Positions 19,910 to 29,628 of a DNA stretch of 64,000 bases are shown piece by piece. Position 1 is the stretch's first letter, and each line of letters starts with the position of its first letter. Under the pieces are notes generated by a model that did not search any database, was not told the DNA's origin, and saw only the letters and a program-made list of their open reading frames with translations. Origin of the DNA: Yersinia proxima (lineage in GTDB: Bacteria > Pseudomonadota > Gammaproteobacteria > Enterobacterales > Enterobacteriaceae); contig NZ_CABHYG010000017.1 of NCBI RefSeq assembly GCF_902170785.1, forward strand, positions 434,001-498,000, in the 5' to 3' direction. The position numbers and the translations under genes were made by a program.

Positions 19910-22231
19910 ATGAAATTTAAATCAGCCATAAAACCCTATACCGGCGCTGCTGGTGGCTGGGGATCTCTTGAAGCCACCACGCGCTTTGTGTTGGACAGCA
20001 AGCAAGCATTGAAGAATATTCGTAATTTGCTGCGCGTCAACCAAGTCAAAGGCTTTGACTGCCCGGGCTGCGCCTGGGGAGATGACAACCACAGCACTTT
20101 CAGTTTTTGTGAGAATGGGGCCAAAGCGGTCAGTTGGGAAGCTACCCGCAAGGCGGTGGAGCCAGAGTTTTTTGCGGAACACAGCCTGACGACCCTGCGC
20201 CAACAGAGTGATTATTTTCTTGAATATCAAGGGCGAATCACCCACCCCATGCGCTATAACCCCGATACTGACCGTTATCAACCTATCAGTTGGGAAAGTG
20301 CTCTTGAGTTAATTGCCAAACATATTAATGGATTGGATAACCCAAATCAGCTGGAGCTATATACTTCAGGCCGAGCCAGTAATGAAGCCTCCTACCTTTA
20401 TCAGCTGTTCGGCCGTATGTTGGGAACCAATAATTTCCCGGATTGCTCCAATATGTGTCATGAAGCCAGTGGCACCGGGCTGAAACAGAGTATTGGCGTC
20501 GGTAAAGGCACCATTCGTATGCAGGATTTTGAACTGGCTGACGCCATTTTTGTCTTCGGGCAGAATCCGGGCACTAATCATCCGAGGATGTTGCACAGCT
20601 TACGCCATGCCAAAGATCGCGGCGCACGGATTGTCAGCTTCAATACCTTGCGTGAGCGTGGATTGGAACGTTTTGCTGACCCACAAAACCCGATTGAAAT
20701 GTTGACGCCTAAATCATCCCCCATTAGCTCTGCCTATTTTCAACCCAATCTTGGCGGTGATATGGCAGCGGTTCGCGGTATGGTGAAAGCCCTGCTGGAA
20801 ACCCATCGCCAGCAACTGGAACAGGGGCAGTCCGGCTTATTTGATGAAGCCTTTATTAGCGCTCACACTGAAGGGATCGATGATTATCTGGCGGCGGTTG
20901 ATAGTACGTCATGGGCGCAGATTACCCAGCAATCAGGCTTAACCGAGGCGCAAATACGTCATGCAGCAGATATTTATCAGCATGCAGAGCGCGTTATCCT
21001 GACCTGGGCAATGGGTATCACACAGCATAAACATTCGGTGATAACCGTCAGGGAACTGACCAACCTGCAACTTCTGTTTGGGCAATTAGGCAAACCCGGT
21101 GCGGGGTTATGCCCGGTTCGCGGCCACAGTAATGTGCAGGGCAACCGCACTATGGGCATCGATGAGAAACCCTCTGCCGCCATGTTAACGCGGTTAGGCC
21201 AGCATTTTGGTTTTACCCCGCCTCAAGCCGCTGGACATAATACCGTGGAAGCGCTTGAAGCCATGCTGCGCGGCGAAGTCAAAGTGTTGATTGCCCTAGG
21301 GGGCAATCTGGCAGCAGCGGCTCCCGATACCGAGCGTACCGCCCAAGCACTGCGCCGCTGTGATCTTACGGTACATATCAGCACCAAGCTCAATCGTAGC
21401 CACCTGATAACCGGCGCTGAAGCCTTGATTCTTCCGACGCTGGGCCGTACTGAACGTGATATGCAAGCGACTGGCTCACAATTTATTACCGTAGAAGATT
21501 CATTTAGCATGGTGCACGCCTCTGAAGGTGTGGGGAAACCGCTGGCGGAGACTCAGCACTCAGAAACAGCCATTGTTTGCGGCATTGCCAATGCTGTTTT
21601 TGCTCAGCAGCCCGCAGAGGGAAAAGCGCTGGATTGGCTGGCATTAGCCGACGATTACAACTTGATTCGTGACCATATTGCAGCAACCACTCCCGGTTTT
21701 GATGACTTTAATGCCCGGTGCGAGCAACCCGGTGGTTTCTATCTGGGCAGTGCCGCCGCCGAAATGCAATTTGCCACCCCCAGTGGTAAAGCCGAGTTTT
21801 GTGCAGCAATGCTCCCTGATAGCTTATTTCCGCAGACTGCCGGTGAGCAGGCTCCTTTTGTGCTGCAAACTTTGCGTTCACACGATCAATATAACACCAC
21901 TATTTATGGCCTCGATGACCGCTATCGTGGAGTTTATGGTCAACGTGAAGTGCTGTTTATCAACCCGCAAGATTTGGCTGAACTGGCATTAGAAGATGGC
22001 GATTTAGTTGAAATTGAAACGCTGTGGAATGACGGGATCACACGAAAAGTCAGTGGCTTCAAGCTGGTAAGTTACGATATTCCCCGTGGAAATCTGGCTG
22101 CTTATTACCCTGAAACCAATCCGCTGGTTCCGTTATCCAGTTTTGGTGATGAAACCCACACACCAACCTCAAAATCAGTGCCGGTGACAGTGCGCCGCTG
22201 GCAAGAACCACAAACATTACGTATTGCTTGA
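19910..22231 (+). CDS. FdhF/YdeP-family molybdopterin oxidoreductase
   Basis: A 773-residue protein of the molybdenum cofactor oxidoreductase family, closest by eye to E. coli YdeP, an acid-resistance-associated formate-dehydrogenase-like protein of unknown substrate. The N-terminus has PGCAW plus a later Cys (FCENGAKA), which is a reduced or altered version of the FdhF [4Fe-4S] ligand set. SNMCHEASGTGLKQSIGVGKG carries a Cys where FdhF has its Mo-binding selenocysteine. RSHDQYNTTIYGLDDRYRG is the conserved C-terminal cofactor-binding block. No signal peptide, so cytoplasmic. Not linked to other subunits. Ribosome site weak. Confidence 0.85.
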   Translation: MKFKSAIKPYTGAAGGWGSLEATTRFVLDSKQALKNIRNLLRVNQVKGFDCPGCAWGDDNHSTFSFCENGAKAVSWEATRKAVEPEFFAEHSLTTLRQQSDYFLEYQGRITHPMRYNPDTDRYQPISWESALELIAKHINGLDNPNQLELYTSGRASNEASYLYQLFGRMLGTNNFPDCSNMCHEASGTGLKQSIGVGKGTIRMQDFELADAIFVFGQNPGTNHPRMLHSLRHAKDRGARIVSFNTLRERGLERFADPQNPIEMLTPKSSPISSAYFQPNLGGDMAAVRGMVKALLETHRQQLEQGQSGLFDEAFISAHTEGIDDYLAAVDSTSWAQITQQSGLTEAQIRHAADIYQHAERVILTWAMGITQHKHSVITVRELTNLQLLFGQLGKPGAGLCPVRGHSNVQGNRTMGIDEKPSAAMLTRLGQHFGFTPPQAAGHNTVEALEAMLRGEVKVLIALGGNLAAAAPDTERTAQALRRCDLTVHISTKLNRSHLITGAEALILPTLGRTERDMQATGSQFITVEDSFSMVHASEGVGKPLAETQHSETAIVCGIANAVFAQQPAEGKALDWLALADDYNLIRDHIAATTPGFDDFNARCEQPGGFYLGSAAAEMQFATPSGKAEFCAAMLPDSLFPQTAGEQAPFVLQTLRSHDQYNTTIYGLDDRYRGVYGQREVLFINPQDLAELALEDGDLVEIETLWNDGITRKVSGFKLVSYDIPRGNLAAYYPETNPLVPLSSFGDETHTPTSKSVPVTVRRWQEPQTLRIA

Positions 22232-22242
22232 ATATCGTCAAA

Positions 22243-22268
22243 AAGCTGGCCCTGTTTCGTCGGGGCCA
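22243..22268 (+). terminator. Weak hairpin after the YdeP-like gene
   Basis: GGCCC and GGGCC form a short stem about 12 bases after the stop, followed by AATTATTG. It is a poor terminator by form, lying just before a palindromic element. Confidence 0.35.
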
Positions 22269-22299
22269 ATTATTGTGGATCACGGCTGACAAAAAGCAC

Positions 22300-22491
22300 C
22301 AGACATACCCATGTCTCAGACTGCTGACAACCCCCGACGACTCGATCTTGCAAGGTGGGAACAGGTAGAAGAGTAAAGCGTCCCCGCCAAGGACGGCGCG
22401 GTTCGAGCCCCCAGGGAGGGGTTTACGGCGTCTTTACGATCTGCCTGTTTTCACCGTTACGGGCACTTTGTCATTAACCTCAGACATACCC
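22300..22491 (+). repeat. YPAL-type element with 11-base flanking direct repeats
   Basis: A 170-base element (22311-22480) nearly repeated at 31113-31286. It contains CAGACTGCTGACAAC at one end, AACAGGTAGAAGAGTAAAGC, an inverted match of AGACGCCGTAAA-type blocks and GTCATTAACCT at the other end. Its long arms pair, for example AGTAAAGCGTC with the GACG/TTTAC side and CAGGTAGA with TCTGCCTG. The sequence CAGACATACCC occurs at 22300-22310 and again at 22481-22491, as expected for a target-site duplication. It lies between a stop codon and rnb. Confidence 0.75.
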
Positions 22492-22606
22492 CTGCCTTTA
22501 ATAGGGAATTCCTCTACAAAATGATATGCCGCTTGCCCGATGGGACTGATTCGCGTAAAACTGTCAGCCGGATTAACCCCACTCACTACACCATTCACTG
22601 GACGAT

Positions 22607-24541
22607 ATGTTTCAAGATAACCCGCTGCTGGCGCAGCTAAAACAGCAACTTCACACTCAGACTCCACGCGTCGAAGGCGTAGTTAAAGGTACTGAGAAAG
22701 GCTTTGGCTTTCTTGAGGTAGACGGGCAGAAAAGTTACTTTATTCCGCCACCACAGATGAAAAAAGTTATGCATGGCGATCGCATTGTTGCCACCCTACA
22801 CACCGATAAAGACCGTGAAATTGCTGAGCCAGAAACCCTGGTTGAGCCATTTTTATCTCGTTTTGTCGGCCGTGTGCAACGAAAAGATGACCGCCTGTCT
22901 ATCGTTCCTGACCATCCTCTGCTGCGTGATGCCATTCAATGTCGTCCAGTGCGCGAACTGGCACATAATTTCCAGACCGGTGATTGGGCCGTGGCGGAAA
23001 TGCGCCGCCATCCATTAAAAGGTGATCGCGCCTTTAATGCTGATCTGACTGCTTTTATTACGGATGGTGAAGATCACTTCGTGCCATGGTGGGTGACATT
23101 GGCACGCCATAATCTGGAGCGTGAAGCGCCAGCAATGGTTGAATCAGCACTGCACGATACCAACCTGCAACGTGAAGATTTGACTGCGCTTAATTTTGTC
23201 ACTATCGACAGCGCCAGCACCGAAGATATGGATGATGCATTGCATGTGCAAGACAACGGTGATGGTTCGCTGTTGTTGACCATTGCTATTGCTGACCCTA
23301 CTGCTTATGTCGATGAAAACAGTGAGTTGGACTTAATTGCCCGTAAACGTGCATTTACCAACTATCTGCCGGGCTTTAACATCCCGATGCTGCCACGTGA
23401 TTTATCCGATAATCTTTGCTCACTGCGACCGAATGAACGCCGCCCGGTATTGGTGTGCCGCGTCACTATCGCTGCTGATGGCACGCTCGGTGATGATATT
23501 CACTTCTCTGCCGCCTGGGTTGAGTCGAAAGCCAAACTGGTTTATGACGAAGTCTCTGATTGGTTAGAAGGCAGTGGTGACTGGCAGCCACAAAATGCTG
23601 ATATCGCTGAACAAATCACCTTATTAAAACGTGTTTGCGAAGCGCGCAGCCATTGGCGTGAAACGCATGCATTGGTGTTTAAAGACCGGCCTGACTACCG
23701 CTTCGTGTTGGGTGAAAAAGGCGAAGTGCTGGATATCATTGTTGAGCACCGTCGCATTGCTAACCGTATTGTTGAAGAGTGCATGATTGCCGCCAACGTC
23801 TGTGCCGCTGTTGCGCTGCGTGACAATCTTGGTTTTGGCATCTATAACGTCCATACCGGTTTTGATCCGGCGCTGGTTGAGCAAGCCGCTAATGTGTTGC
23901 AGGCCAATGGGGTGGAAGCCGATCCGCAAGCCCTGCTGACCTTACCTGGTTTCTGTGAATTACGCCGTCATCTTGATGCCTTACCGACCCAGTTCCTTGA
24001 TAGCCGCATCCGCCGTTTCCAGACATTCGCTGAAATCAGCACCGTTCCCGGCCCACACTTCGGTTTAGGGCTTGAAGCATACGCCACCTGGACCTCGCCA
24101 ATTCGTAAATACGGCGATATGGTCAACCATCGTCTGCTGAAAGCCATTATTACCGGTCAGCAAGCGGAAAAACCACAGGACGAAATCACGGTTCAATTGG
24201 CCGAACGCCGCCGTTTGAATCGCATGGCTGAACGTGATGTCGGTGATTGGTTATATGCCCGTTACCTGCAACCGATGGCCGGCACAGATACGCGCTTCCC
24301 GGCGGAAATCATTGATGTCACTCGCGGCGGCCTACGGGTGCGCTTACTGGATAACGGCGCAGTCGCCTTTATTCCCGCGCCCTTTATTCATGCGGTGCGT
24401 GATGAAATGGTGTGCAGTCAGGAAACCGGCACCGTACAAATCAAAGGTGAAACGGTTTACAGCCAGAGCGACAAAATTGAAGTGCGCATTGCCGAAGTGC
24501 GGATGGAAACGCGCAACGTGGTGGCCCGCCCAGTGGTTTGA
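22607..24541 (+). CDS. rnb: Exoribonuclease II
   Basis: A 644-residue 3'-to-5' exoribonuclease, the same length as E. coli RNase II and starting with [15 protein letters not shown] as there. The two cold-shock domains are at about 20-170, the RNB catalytic domain at about 185-520 with the acidic site [14 protein letters not shown] and the Arg-rich [20 protein letters not shown] block, and an S1 domain at the C-terminus. Ribosome site is weak (GGA six bases upstream). Confidence 0.97.
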   Translation: MFQDNPLLAQLKQQLHTQTPRVEGVVKGTEKGFGFLEVDGQKSYFIPPPQMKKVMHGDRIVATLHTDKDREIAEPETLVEPFLSRFVGRVQRKDDRLSIVPDHPLLRDAIQCRPVRELAHNFQTGDWAVAEMRRHPLKGDRAFNADLTAFITDGEDHFVPWWVTLARHNLEREAPAMVESALHDTNLQREDLTALNFVTIDSASTEDMDDALHVQDNGDGSLLLTIAIADPTAYVDENSELDLIARKRAFTNYLPGFNIPMLPRDLSDNLCSLRPNERRPVLVCRVTIAADGTLGDDIHFSAAWVESKAKLVYDEVSDWLEGSGDWQPQNADIAEQITLLKRVCEARSHWRETHALVFKDRPDYRFVLGEKGEVLDIIVEHRRIANRIVEECMIAANVCAAVALRDNLGFGIYNVHTGFDPALVEQAANVLQANGVEADPQALLTLPGFCELRRHLDALPTQFLDSRIRRFQTFAEISTVPGPHFGLGLEAYATWTSPIRKYGDMVNHRLLKAIITGQQAEKPQDEITVQLAERRRLNRMAERDVGDWLYARYLQPMAGTDTRFPAEIIDVTRGGLRVRLLDNGAVAFIPAPFIHAVRDEMVCSQETGTVQIKGETVYSQSDKIEVRIAEVRMETRNVVARPVV

Positions 24542-24566
24542 TGTTTAGAATCAATACTTATTTAAA

Positions 24567-24690
<124 letters not shown>

Positions 24691-24727
24691 AAGCCGTGGT
24701 GATGCACAACATCCCACGGCTTTTTTT
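24691..24727 (+). terminator. Intrinsic terminator after rnb
   Basis: GCCGTGG pairs with CCACGGC around a 14-base loop and is followed by seven T residues. It lies 150 bases after rnb, behind an ERIC element, so the rnb mRNA carries the ERIC hairpin in its 3' end. Confidence 0.85.
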
Positions 24728-24965
24728 ATGTTCGCTATTATCCGCTCCACTATTTTCACTTCGTACCCATACATTCGGGTAGTCGTCACAATATGTAAGA
24801 AAATGATTCTAATGGTGAGCAAAAAACATTTACCTCATCACAGTTCTCACTTTCGCTACTTTTCTTTCACATTAAAGCTCCTATGTTAACTAACGGTTTG
24901 CATCTCTTTTCCCAAACGGGTGCTGATTACCGTTAAATTTCCCCCATAACAAGGAGTCGTTACCC

Positions 24966-27032
24966 ATGAAAAACGTCAAGACTGTCGTCATCTGGCTGAC
25001 CGTCGCGTTAATAGGTGCATTCGCGTTTGCCATGCTGGCATTGAGCCGAGGCGAACATGTCAATGCTATCTGGCTGGTGATTGCCTCGGTAGCCTGTTAC
25101 AGCATCGCCTACCGCTTTTATAGTCTGTTTATTGCCAAGAATGTCTTTGAGCTGGATGACCGCCGTTTAACCCCGGCAGAACGACGTAATGATGGTCTGG
25201 ATTATGTTCCGACCAATAAATGGGTACTGTTCGGCCACCACTTCGCGGCTATTGCCGGGGCCGGGCCGCTAGTCGGGCCTATTTTGGCCGCCCAAATGGG
25301 CTTCTTACCCGGTACTATCTGGATTCTGGTGGGCGTAATGATGGCCGGTGCGGTACAGGACTTCCTTATCCTGTTTATCTCAACCCGCCGTGATGGCCGC
25401 TCATTGGGGGAAATGGCAAAGCAAGAATTGGGCGCTTTTGCCGGTGTTATCACCATGCTGGGTGCCTTAGGGGTGATGATCATCATCTTGTCTGCACTGG
25501 CATTAGTGGTGGTTAAAGCACTGGCCGACAGCCCGTGGGGCCTGTTTACCATTGCCGCGACTATCCCGATTGCACTATTTATGGGCGTCTACATGCGTTT
25601 TCTGCGCCCGGGTAAAATCGCTGAAGTGTCATTAATTGGTTTTGTGTTAATGATGGCGGCAATTATTTACGGCGGGAATATTGCCGCTCATCCTTATTGG
25701 GGGCCATTCTTCACATTACACGGCACCACCCTGACCTGGGTATTGGTCATTTATGGCTTTATCGCCTCCGTACTACCGGTATGGTTGTTGTTGGCACCCC
25801 GCGACTATTTATCGACCTTCCTGAAAATTGGCGTCATTATCGGTTTGGCGATTGGTATTGTGTTTGCCATGCCAGAAATGAAGATGCCTGCCGTTTCGCG
25901 CTTTATTGATGGCAGTGGCCCGGTCTTCTCCGGCAGCCTGTTCCCATTCCTGTTTATCACTATCGCCTGTGGTGCTATTTCGGGCTTCCATGCGCTGGTT
26001 GCCAGTGGTACTACACCAAAACTGGTTGAACGCGAAAGCCATACCCGCTTTATCGGATACGGTGCGATGCTGATGGAATCATTTGTCGCCATTATGGCGC
26101 TGATTTGTGCATCGGTTATCGATCCGGGCGTTTACTTTGCCATGAACTCACCGGCGGCACTGATTGGCACCACGGTAGAAAGTGCCGCTCTGGCCATCAA
26201 CAGTTGGGGATTTGTCGTCACACCTGAAACCCTGACCATGATCGCTAAAGATGTCGGCGAAAACTCAATCTTATCTCGTGCCGGTGGCGCACCTACCTTC
26301 GCGGTTGGGATGGCGCATATCATCAGTGAAGTCTTTAATAGCCGCAATATGATGGCGTTCTGGTATCACTTTGCCATTCTGTTTGAAGCGATGTTTATTC
26401 TGACCGCTGTTGATGCCGGCACCCGTGCTTGCCGCTTTATGGTGCAGGATTTGGTCGGCGTGGTAGTGCCAAGTCTGGCGAATAACCGTTCATGGTTTGG
26501 CAACTTATCCGGTACTACAGTTGCCGTCGCTTGTTGGGGCTTCTTTGTTTATCAAGGGGTAGTCGATCCGCTGGGTGGCATTAATACCTTATGGCCGCTA
26601 TTCGGTATCGGTAACCAGATGCTGGCATCAATGGCACTGATTTTAGGGACGGTGGTGCTGTTTAAAATGAAGAAGCAGCGCTATGCTTGGGTAACCATCC
26701 TGCCAACAATTTGGCTGTTTATTACCTCAATGACGGCGGGCTGGCAGAAAATTTTCCACGAAAAACCGAGTATTGGTTTCCTGGCTCAGGCGAAGAAATT
26801 TTCGGCAGGTGTCGAGCAAGGGGTATTGATTGCCCCAGCCAAGAGCATTAAAGACATGGAAACCATTGTGTTTAACAACCAGATCAACGCCGCTTTGTGT
26901 GCTTTCTTTATGCTGGTGGCAGTGACCATGTTGATTTCATCTTTCTTCGTGATTCGGCGCGCACTGAAATCCAGCAAACCGACTACGCATGAGACTGAAA
27001 TTGTATTCCGTGAGGAGACTGTTCGTGGCTAA
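24966..27032 (+). CDS. cstA: Carbon starvation protein A, peptide/pyruvate-type transporter
   Basis: A 688-residue inner membrane transporter with about 16-18 hydrophobic segments. The CstA signature GHHFAAIAGAGPLVGPILAAQMG is near residue 80, followed by AGAVQDFLILFISTRRDGRSLGE and the GFHALVASGTTPK block. Alignment by eye is closer to E. coli CstA than to BtsT (YjiY). CstA imports peptides and possibly pyruvate during carbon starvation. AGGAG lies ten bases before the ATG. Its end overlaps a ybdD-like gene, the same neighbour as in E. coli. Three hundred bases of AT-rich leader upstream (24728-24965) presumably hold the promoter; no clear CRP box was found. Confidence 0.95.
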   Translation: MKNVKTVVIWLTVALIGAFAFAMLALSRGEHVNAIWLVIASVACYSIAYRFYSLFIAKNVFELDDRRLTPAERRNDGLDYVPTNKWVLFGHHFAAIAGAGPLVGPILAAQMGFLPGTIWILVGVMMAGAVQDFLILFISTRRDGRSLGEMAKQELGAFAGVITMLGALGVMIIILSALALVVVKALADSPWGLFTIAATIPIALFMGVYMRFLRPGKIAEVSLIGFVLMMAAIIYGGNIAAHPYWGPFFTLHGTTLTWVLVIYGFIASVLPVWLLLAPRDYLSTFLKIGVIIGLAIGIVFAMPEMKMPAVSRFIDGSGPVFSGSLFPFLFITIACGAISGFHALVASGTTPKLVERESHTRFIGYGAMLMESFVAIMALICASVIDPGVYFAMNSPAALIGTTVESAALAINSWGFVVTPETLTMIAKDVGENSILSRAGGAPTFAVGMAHIISEVFNSRNMMAFWYHFAILFEAMFILTAVDAGTRACRFMVQDLVGVVVPSLANNRSWFGNLSGTTVAVACWGFFVYQGVVDPLGGINTLWPLFGIGNQMLASMALILGTVVLFKMKKQRYAWVTILPTIWLFITSMTAGWQKIFHEKPSIGFLAQAKKFSAGVEQGVLIAPAKSIKDMETIVFNNQINAALCAFFMLVAVTMLISSFFVIRRALKSSKPTTHETEIVFREETVRG

Positions 27033-27357
27033 TGCAGGTATCCCACTGCGCAGGCAGCAAACCAATCTGTTACACCGGCCATATCCACCAGCGCCGCGTC
27101 AGATTACGCGCTGCATACCGCTGGTTCCCGTCGTCGCTCACCCGACCACGTTATGGGCTTGGGTTCGTTTGATTGCGCACCGAGTGGCTCAAAGTTTCCG
27201 TCTGATGGTGGGCGTGCAGGATTATGGCAATTATGTGAATCATATGCGCCGTCATCATCCGGATACGCCGCCGATGACCGAACGTGACTTCCACCGTTAT
27301 TGTCTGGAGGCTCGCTTCCCCAGCAAAGGTGGCAAGTTGGGAAAATGCCCTTGCTAG
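27025..27357 (+). CDS. ybdD: YbdD-like small protein (DUF466) with long N-terminus
   Basis: I place the start at GTG 27025, with GAGGAG seven bases upstream and an eight-base overlap with cstA. The C-terminal 60 residues match YbdD (GVQDYGNYVNHMRRHHPDTPPM and the Cys-rich end GKCPC). The first 45 or so residues, basic and proline-rich, have no match in the 65-residue E. coli protein. Function unknown; the family always travels with cstA-type genes, which suggests it assists that transporter. Confidence 0.85.
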   Translation: MANAGIPLRRQQTNLLHRPYPPAPRQITRCIPLVPVVAHPTTLWAWVRLIAHRVAQSFRLMVGVQDYGNYVNHMRRHHPDTPPMTERDFHRYCLEARFPSKGGKLGKCPC

Positions 27358-27377
27358 GATAAAAACCAGACCTTTGA

Positions 27378-27475
27378 CCAGGTTGATTCGCGGGGAAATG
27401 TACCGCATGGGTCGTAGCAGCGTAAGCTGCCGGAGCGCCCATCGGTGTAGTCGCCCCGCCAGTCACCGTTCTAAA
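27378..27475 (+). repeat. YPAL-type short palindromic repeat
   Basis: About 100 bases with GGCGGGGCGACT / AGTCGCCCCGCC-type ends and the central ATGGGTCGTAGCAGCGTAAGC / GCGCCCAT stem. It is closely related to the element at 61156-61240 (in inverse orientation) and more loosely to those at 2175 and 39051. Confidence 0.6.
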
Positions 27476-27535
27476 AATAGCTTTGCCAGCACTCTCAAAA
27501 TTTCATGATAGTGCTCACCCAACAAGTGACAACGT

Positions 27536-27570
27536 AACGCCCGTTTAATATCTAAACGGGCGTTTTTTTA
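27536..27570. terminator. Bidirectional terminator between ybdD and fsa
   Basis: AACGCCCGTTTA and TAAACGGGCGTT form a twelve-base stem with a short loop, followed by a T-run on the plus strand and preceded by A-rich sequence for the minus strand. It serves the convergent ybdD-like and fsa genes. Confidence 0.88.
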
Positions 27571-27593
27571 TGCTTTAGCGCGTGAATGAAACA

Positions 27594-28259
27594 CTAGCTC
27601 AAGATTGCTGAGCCAAATGCGCCCTGCCAGTCATGCTCAAACTGTTCTACTGCCGCTTTAACCGCTGGGGTGCTGATAAACTGCTCGGCGACATCCACGG
27701 GAATGGTCACGGACTGGCAACCCGCCAACAAGCAATCCAATACTTGCCGAGGAGTACGGAAGCTGGCTGCCAGCACTTTAGCGCCCGGCGCATGTAAGGT
27801 CAGCAATTGCTGTAATTCACGCACCATCGCGATGCCATCACCGCCTTGCGCATCTAACCGGTTAACATAAGGTGCAACGTATTCGGCCCCAGCCAATGCA
27901 GACAATAACCCTTGCCCGGCTCCGTATACCGCGGTCCCTAGTGTTGGAATCGACATCGTTTTCAGTTTCTTAATTGCCGCTAACCCTTCGGCAGTGGCTG
28001 GCACTTTGATAACCAAACCAGGAATACGCTGAGACAGTAATACTGCCTCTGACACCATCAGTTCGCTGTCGCTGGCCAACACTTGGGCGAAAAGTTTACC
28101 GGTTCCACCCAAAGCATCGCGCAACGCAGGGAGCACCTCCCAGATAGGTTTACCCGCTTTCGCCAGAATACTGGGATTGGTGGTGACCCCCTGCAAAGGT
28201 AGAATACGCGCCAGGCGTTTAACTGCGGCCACATCCGCTGTATCAAGATAAAGCTCCAT
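27594..28259 (-). CDS. fsa: Fructose-6-phosphate aldolase
   Basis: A 221-residue transaldolase-like enzyme that cleaves fructose-6-phosphate to dihydroxyacetone and glyceraldehyde-3-phosphate. The Schiff-base Lys is in GLVIKVPAT (about residue 85); the N-terminus [19 protein letters not shown] and the substrate block [11 protein letters not shown] are family hallmarks. GGAGG precedes the ATG at ideal spacing. It is divergent from a YciT-type regulator that may control it. The short length separates it from true transaldolase. Confidence 0.93.
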   Translation of the reverse strand: MELYLDTADVAAVKRLARILPLQGVTTNPSILAKAGKPIWEVLPALRDALGGTGKLFAQVLASDSELMVSEAVLLSQRIPGLVIKVPATAEGLAAIKKLKTMSIPTLGTAVYGAGQGLLSALAGAEYVAPYVNRLDAQGGDGIAMVRELQQLLTLHAPGAKVLAASFRTPRQVLDCLLAGCQSVTIPVDVAEQFISTPAVKAAVEQFEHDWQGAFGSAILS

Positions 28260-28403
28260 AACAACCTCCGGTTTGAATGAGTGAAACAGCCAGACTGATT
28301 AAACAAATAACCAGTAAAGCAAATAGAGTGACGAAGAATCATTAGTCGCAATCATAGACCACTCCGTAATCAATAACGTGACTCTGATCAAATCTATTTC
28401 ATT

Positions 28404-28432
28404 CGAAAGTAAATTATACTTCAAACGAAAGT
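28404..28432. promoter_or_regulatory. Candidate YciT operator: paired CGAAAGT sites
   Basis: CGAAAGT occurs at 28404-28410 and 28426-28432, spaced 22 bases (two helical turns), each within a TTTC/TTC...GAAA inverted context. It lies 20-50 bases before the yciT start in the divergent yciT/fsa region. DeoR-family proteins often bind such repeated sites; this assignment is inferred. Confidence 0.4.
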
Positions 28433-28454
28433 TTATTTATTTGGCAGGCCTATG

Positions 28455-29201
28455 ATGAACCCAAGACAGCAAACGATTTTGCAACAGGTGAATGACAACA
28501 AACGAGTGAGTGTCAGCGAATTATCCCAAGTAACCCATGTATCAGAAGTCACCATTCGGCAAGATCTCAATCTGCTGGAGAAACGGGGTTTACTCAAACG
28601 CGTGCATGGCTTCGCTGTTGCCCTGGAAAGTGATGATATTGATGTGCGCATGATGCGCCATTTCTCAACGAAGCAAAAACTGGCTAATCACGCTGCCTCG
28701 CTGGTTAACGACGGTGAGACAATATTTATTGAAAGTGGCAGCAGTAACGCTCTCCTGGCCCATCAGCTGGCAAAACGCCCCGGCATCACATTAGTGACAG
28801 TGAGCGGCTATATTGCCCGACAATTAAAAGACTCAGCTTGCGAAGTTATTCTATTGGGCGGGATCTATCAGAAGAAAAGTGACAGCATGGTTGGCCCACT
28901 GACACTACTGTGCTTACGTCATGTGAATTTCAGTAAGGCATTTATCGGTATCGACGGTTACCAGATAGATACCGGATTTACTGGGCGAGACGTGCTGCGG
29001 GCCGAGGTCATTAATAGCGTATTAGCCAAAGGTGCCGAGAACATCATTTTGGCGGATGCATCAAAGTTTGGTCAGGTGCATCAGAACCTGTTGACCCCTA
29101 TCTCTGCCGTCAACAGAGTCATCACGGATAATCGCCTGCCCACCAGCTATCAACAACAGTTAGCAAACTATGGAATTCAAGTCGATATTCTAAGTGAATA
29201 A
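28455..29201 (+). CDS. yciT: DeoR-family transcription regulator YciT
   Basis: A 248-residue regulator with an N-terminal winged helix-turn-helix (about 5-55, EVTIRQDLNLLEKRG) and a sugar-phosphate-sensing DeoR C-terminal domain (DGETIFIESGSSNALLA, FIGIDGYQIDTGFT). It is close to E. coli YciT throughout. ATG 28455 is favoured by an AGG six bases upstream and by the MNPRQQT start; ATG 28452 is directly before it. In E. coli yciT follows osmB; here araD and a DUF2164 gene lie between. Divergence from fsa suggests a sugar-phosphate effector. Confidence 0.9.
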   Translation: MNPRQQTILQQVNDNKRVSVSELSQVTHVSEVTIRQDLNLLEKRGLLKRVHGFAVALESDDIDVRMMRHFSTKQKLANHAASLVNDGETIFIESGSSNALLAHQLAKRPGITLVTVSGYIARQLKDSACEVILLGGIYQKKSDSMVGPLTLLCLRHVNFSKAFIGIDGYQIDTGFTGRDVLRAEVINSVLAKGAENIILADASKFGQVHQNLLTPISAVNRVITDNRLPTSYQQQLANYGIQVDILSE

Positions 29202-29208
29202 GACACAG

Positions 29209-29334
29209 ATACTCTAAATAATTCGAGTTGCAGGAAGGCGGTAACTGAGTGAATCCCGATGAGCTTACTCAGGTAAGTGATTCGGGTGAACGAAAGCAGC
29301 CAACGCACATGCAGCTTGAAGTATGACGAGTATA
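29209..29334. repeat. ERIC element between yciT and the DUF2164 gene
   Basis: Near-canonical 126-base ERIC with AATAATTCGAGTTGCAGGA-type left end (ATACTCTAAATAATTCGAG), central AATCCCGATGAGCTTAC / GTAAGTGATTCGGGT arms and a GCAGCTTGAAGTATGACGAG right end. It ends 20 bases before the next start codon. Confidence 0.9.
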
Positions 29335-29353
29335 AATAATTATCGGAGCAGCA

Positions 29354-29602
29354 ATGGCAGACATCACCTTCACCCGCGAACAAACCCAACGCATGACATA
29401 CAAGCTGCAGCGTTATCTGGAGCAAGAGCACAATATTGAGTTGGAAGATTTTGACGCCGAATTTTTACTGCAATTTATCAGTCGGGAATTGGGTGCACAT
29501 TTTTACAATCAAGGAATCAATGATGCGATCGCGCAAGTCGAGGCAAAAATACTCGATATCAGCGACTCGATATTATGGTTGGAAAAGCCCGTGCACGACT
29601 AA
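29354..29602 (+). CDS. DUF2164 small protein
   Basis: An 82-residue acidic protein that fits the DUF2164 family (ITFTREQTQRMTYKLQRYL near the start, GINDAIAQVEAK in the middle). Function unknown. CGGAG lies five bases before the ATG. It is probably monocistronic; a GCCCGTG/CACGGGC hairpin (29587-29610) spans its stop codon. Confidence 0.75.
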   Translation: MADITFTREQTQRMTYKLQRYLEQEHNIELEDFDAEFLLQFISRELGAHFYNQGINDAIAQVEAKILDISDSILWLEKPVHD

Positions 29603-29610
29603 ACACGGGC
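29587..29610. terminator. Hairpin over the stop of the DUF2164 gene
   Basis: GCCCGTG and CACGGGC form a seven-base stem with a ten-base loop. It lies in the short gap between convergent genes. The T-rich tract comes only 12 bases later, so terminator strength is uncertain. Confidence 0.45.
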
Positions 29611-29628
29611 GGAGGCCAAACTTAGTTT

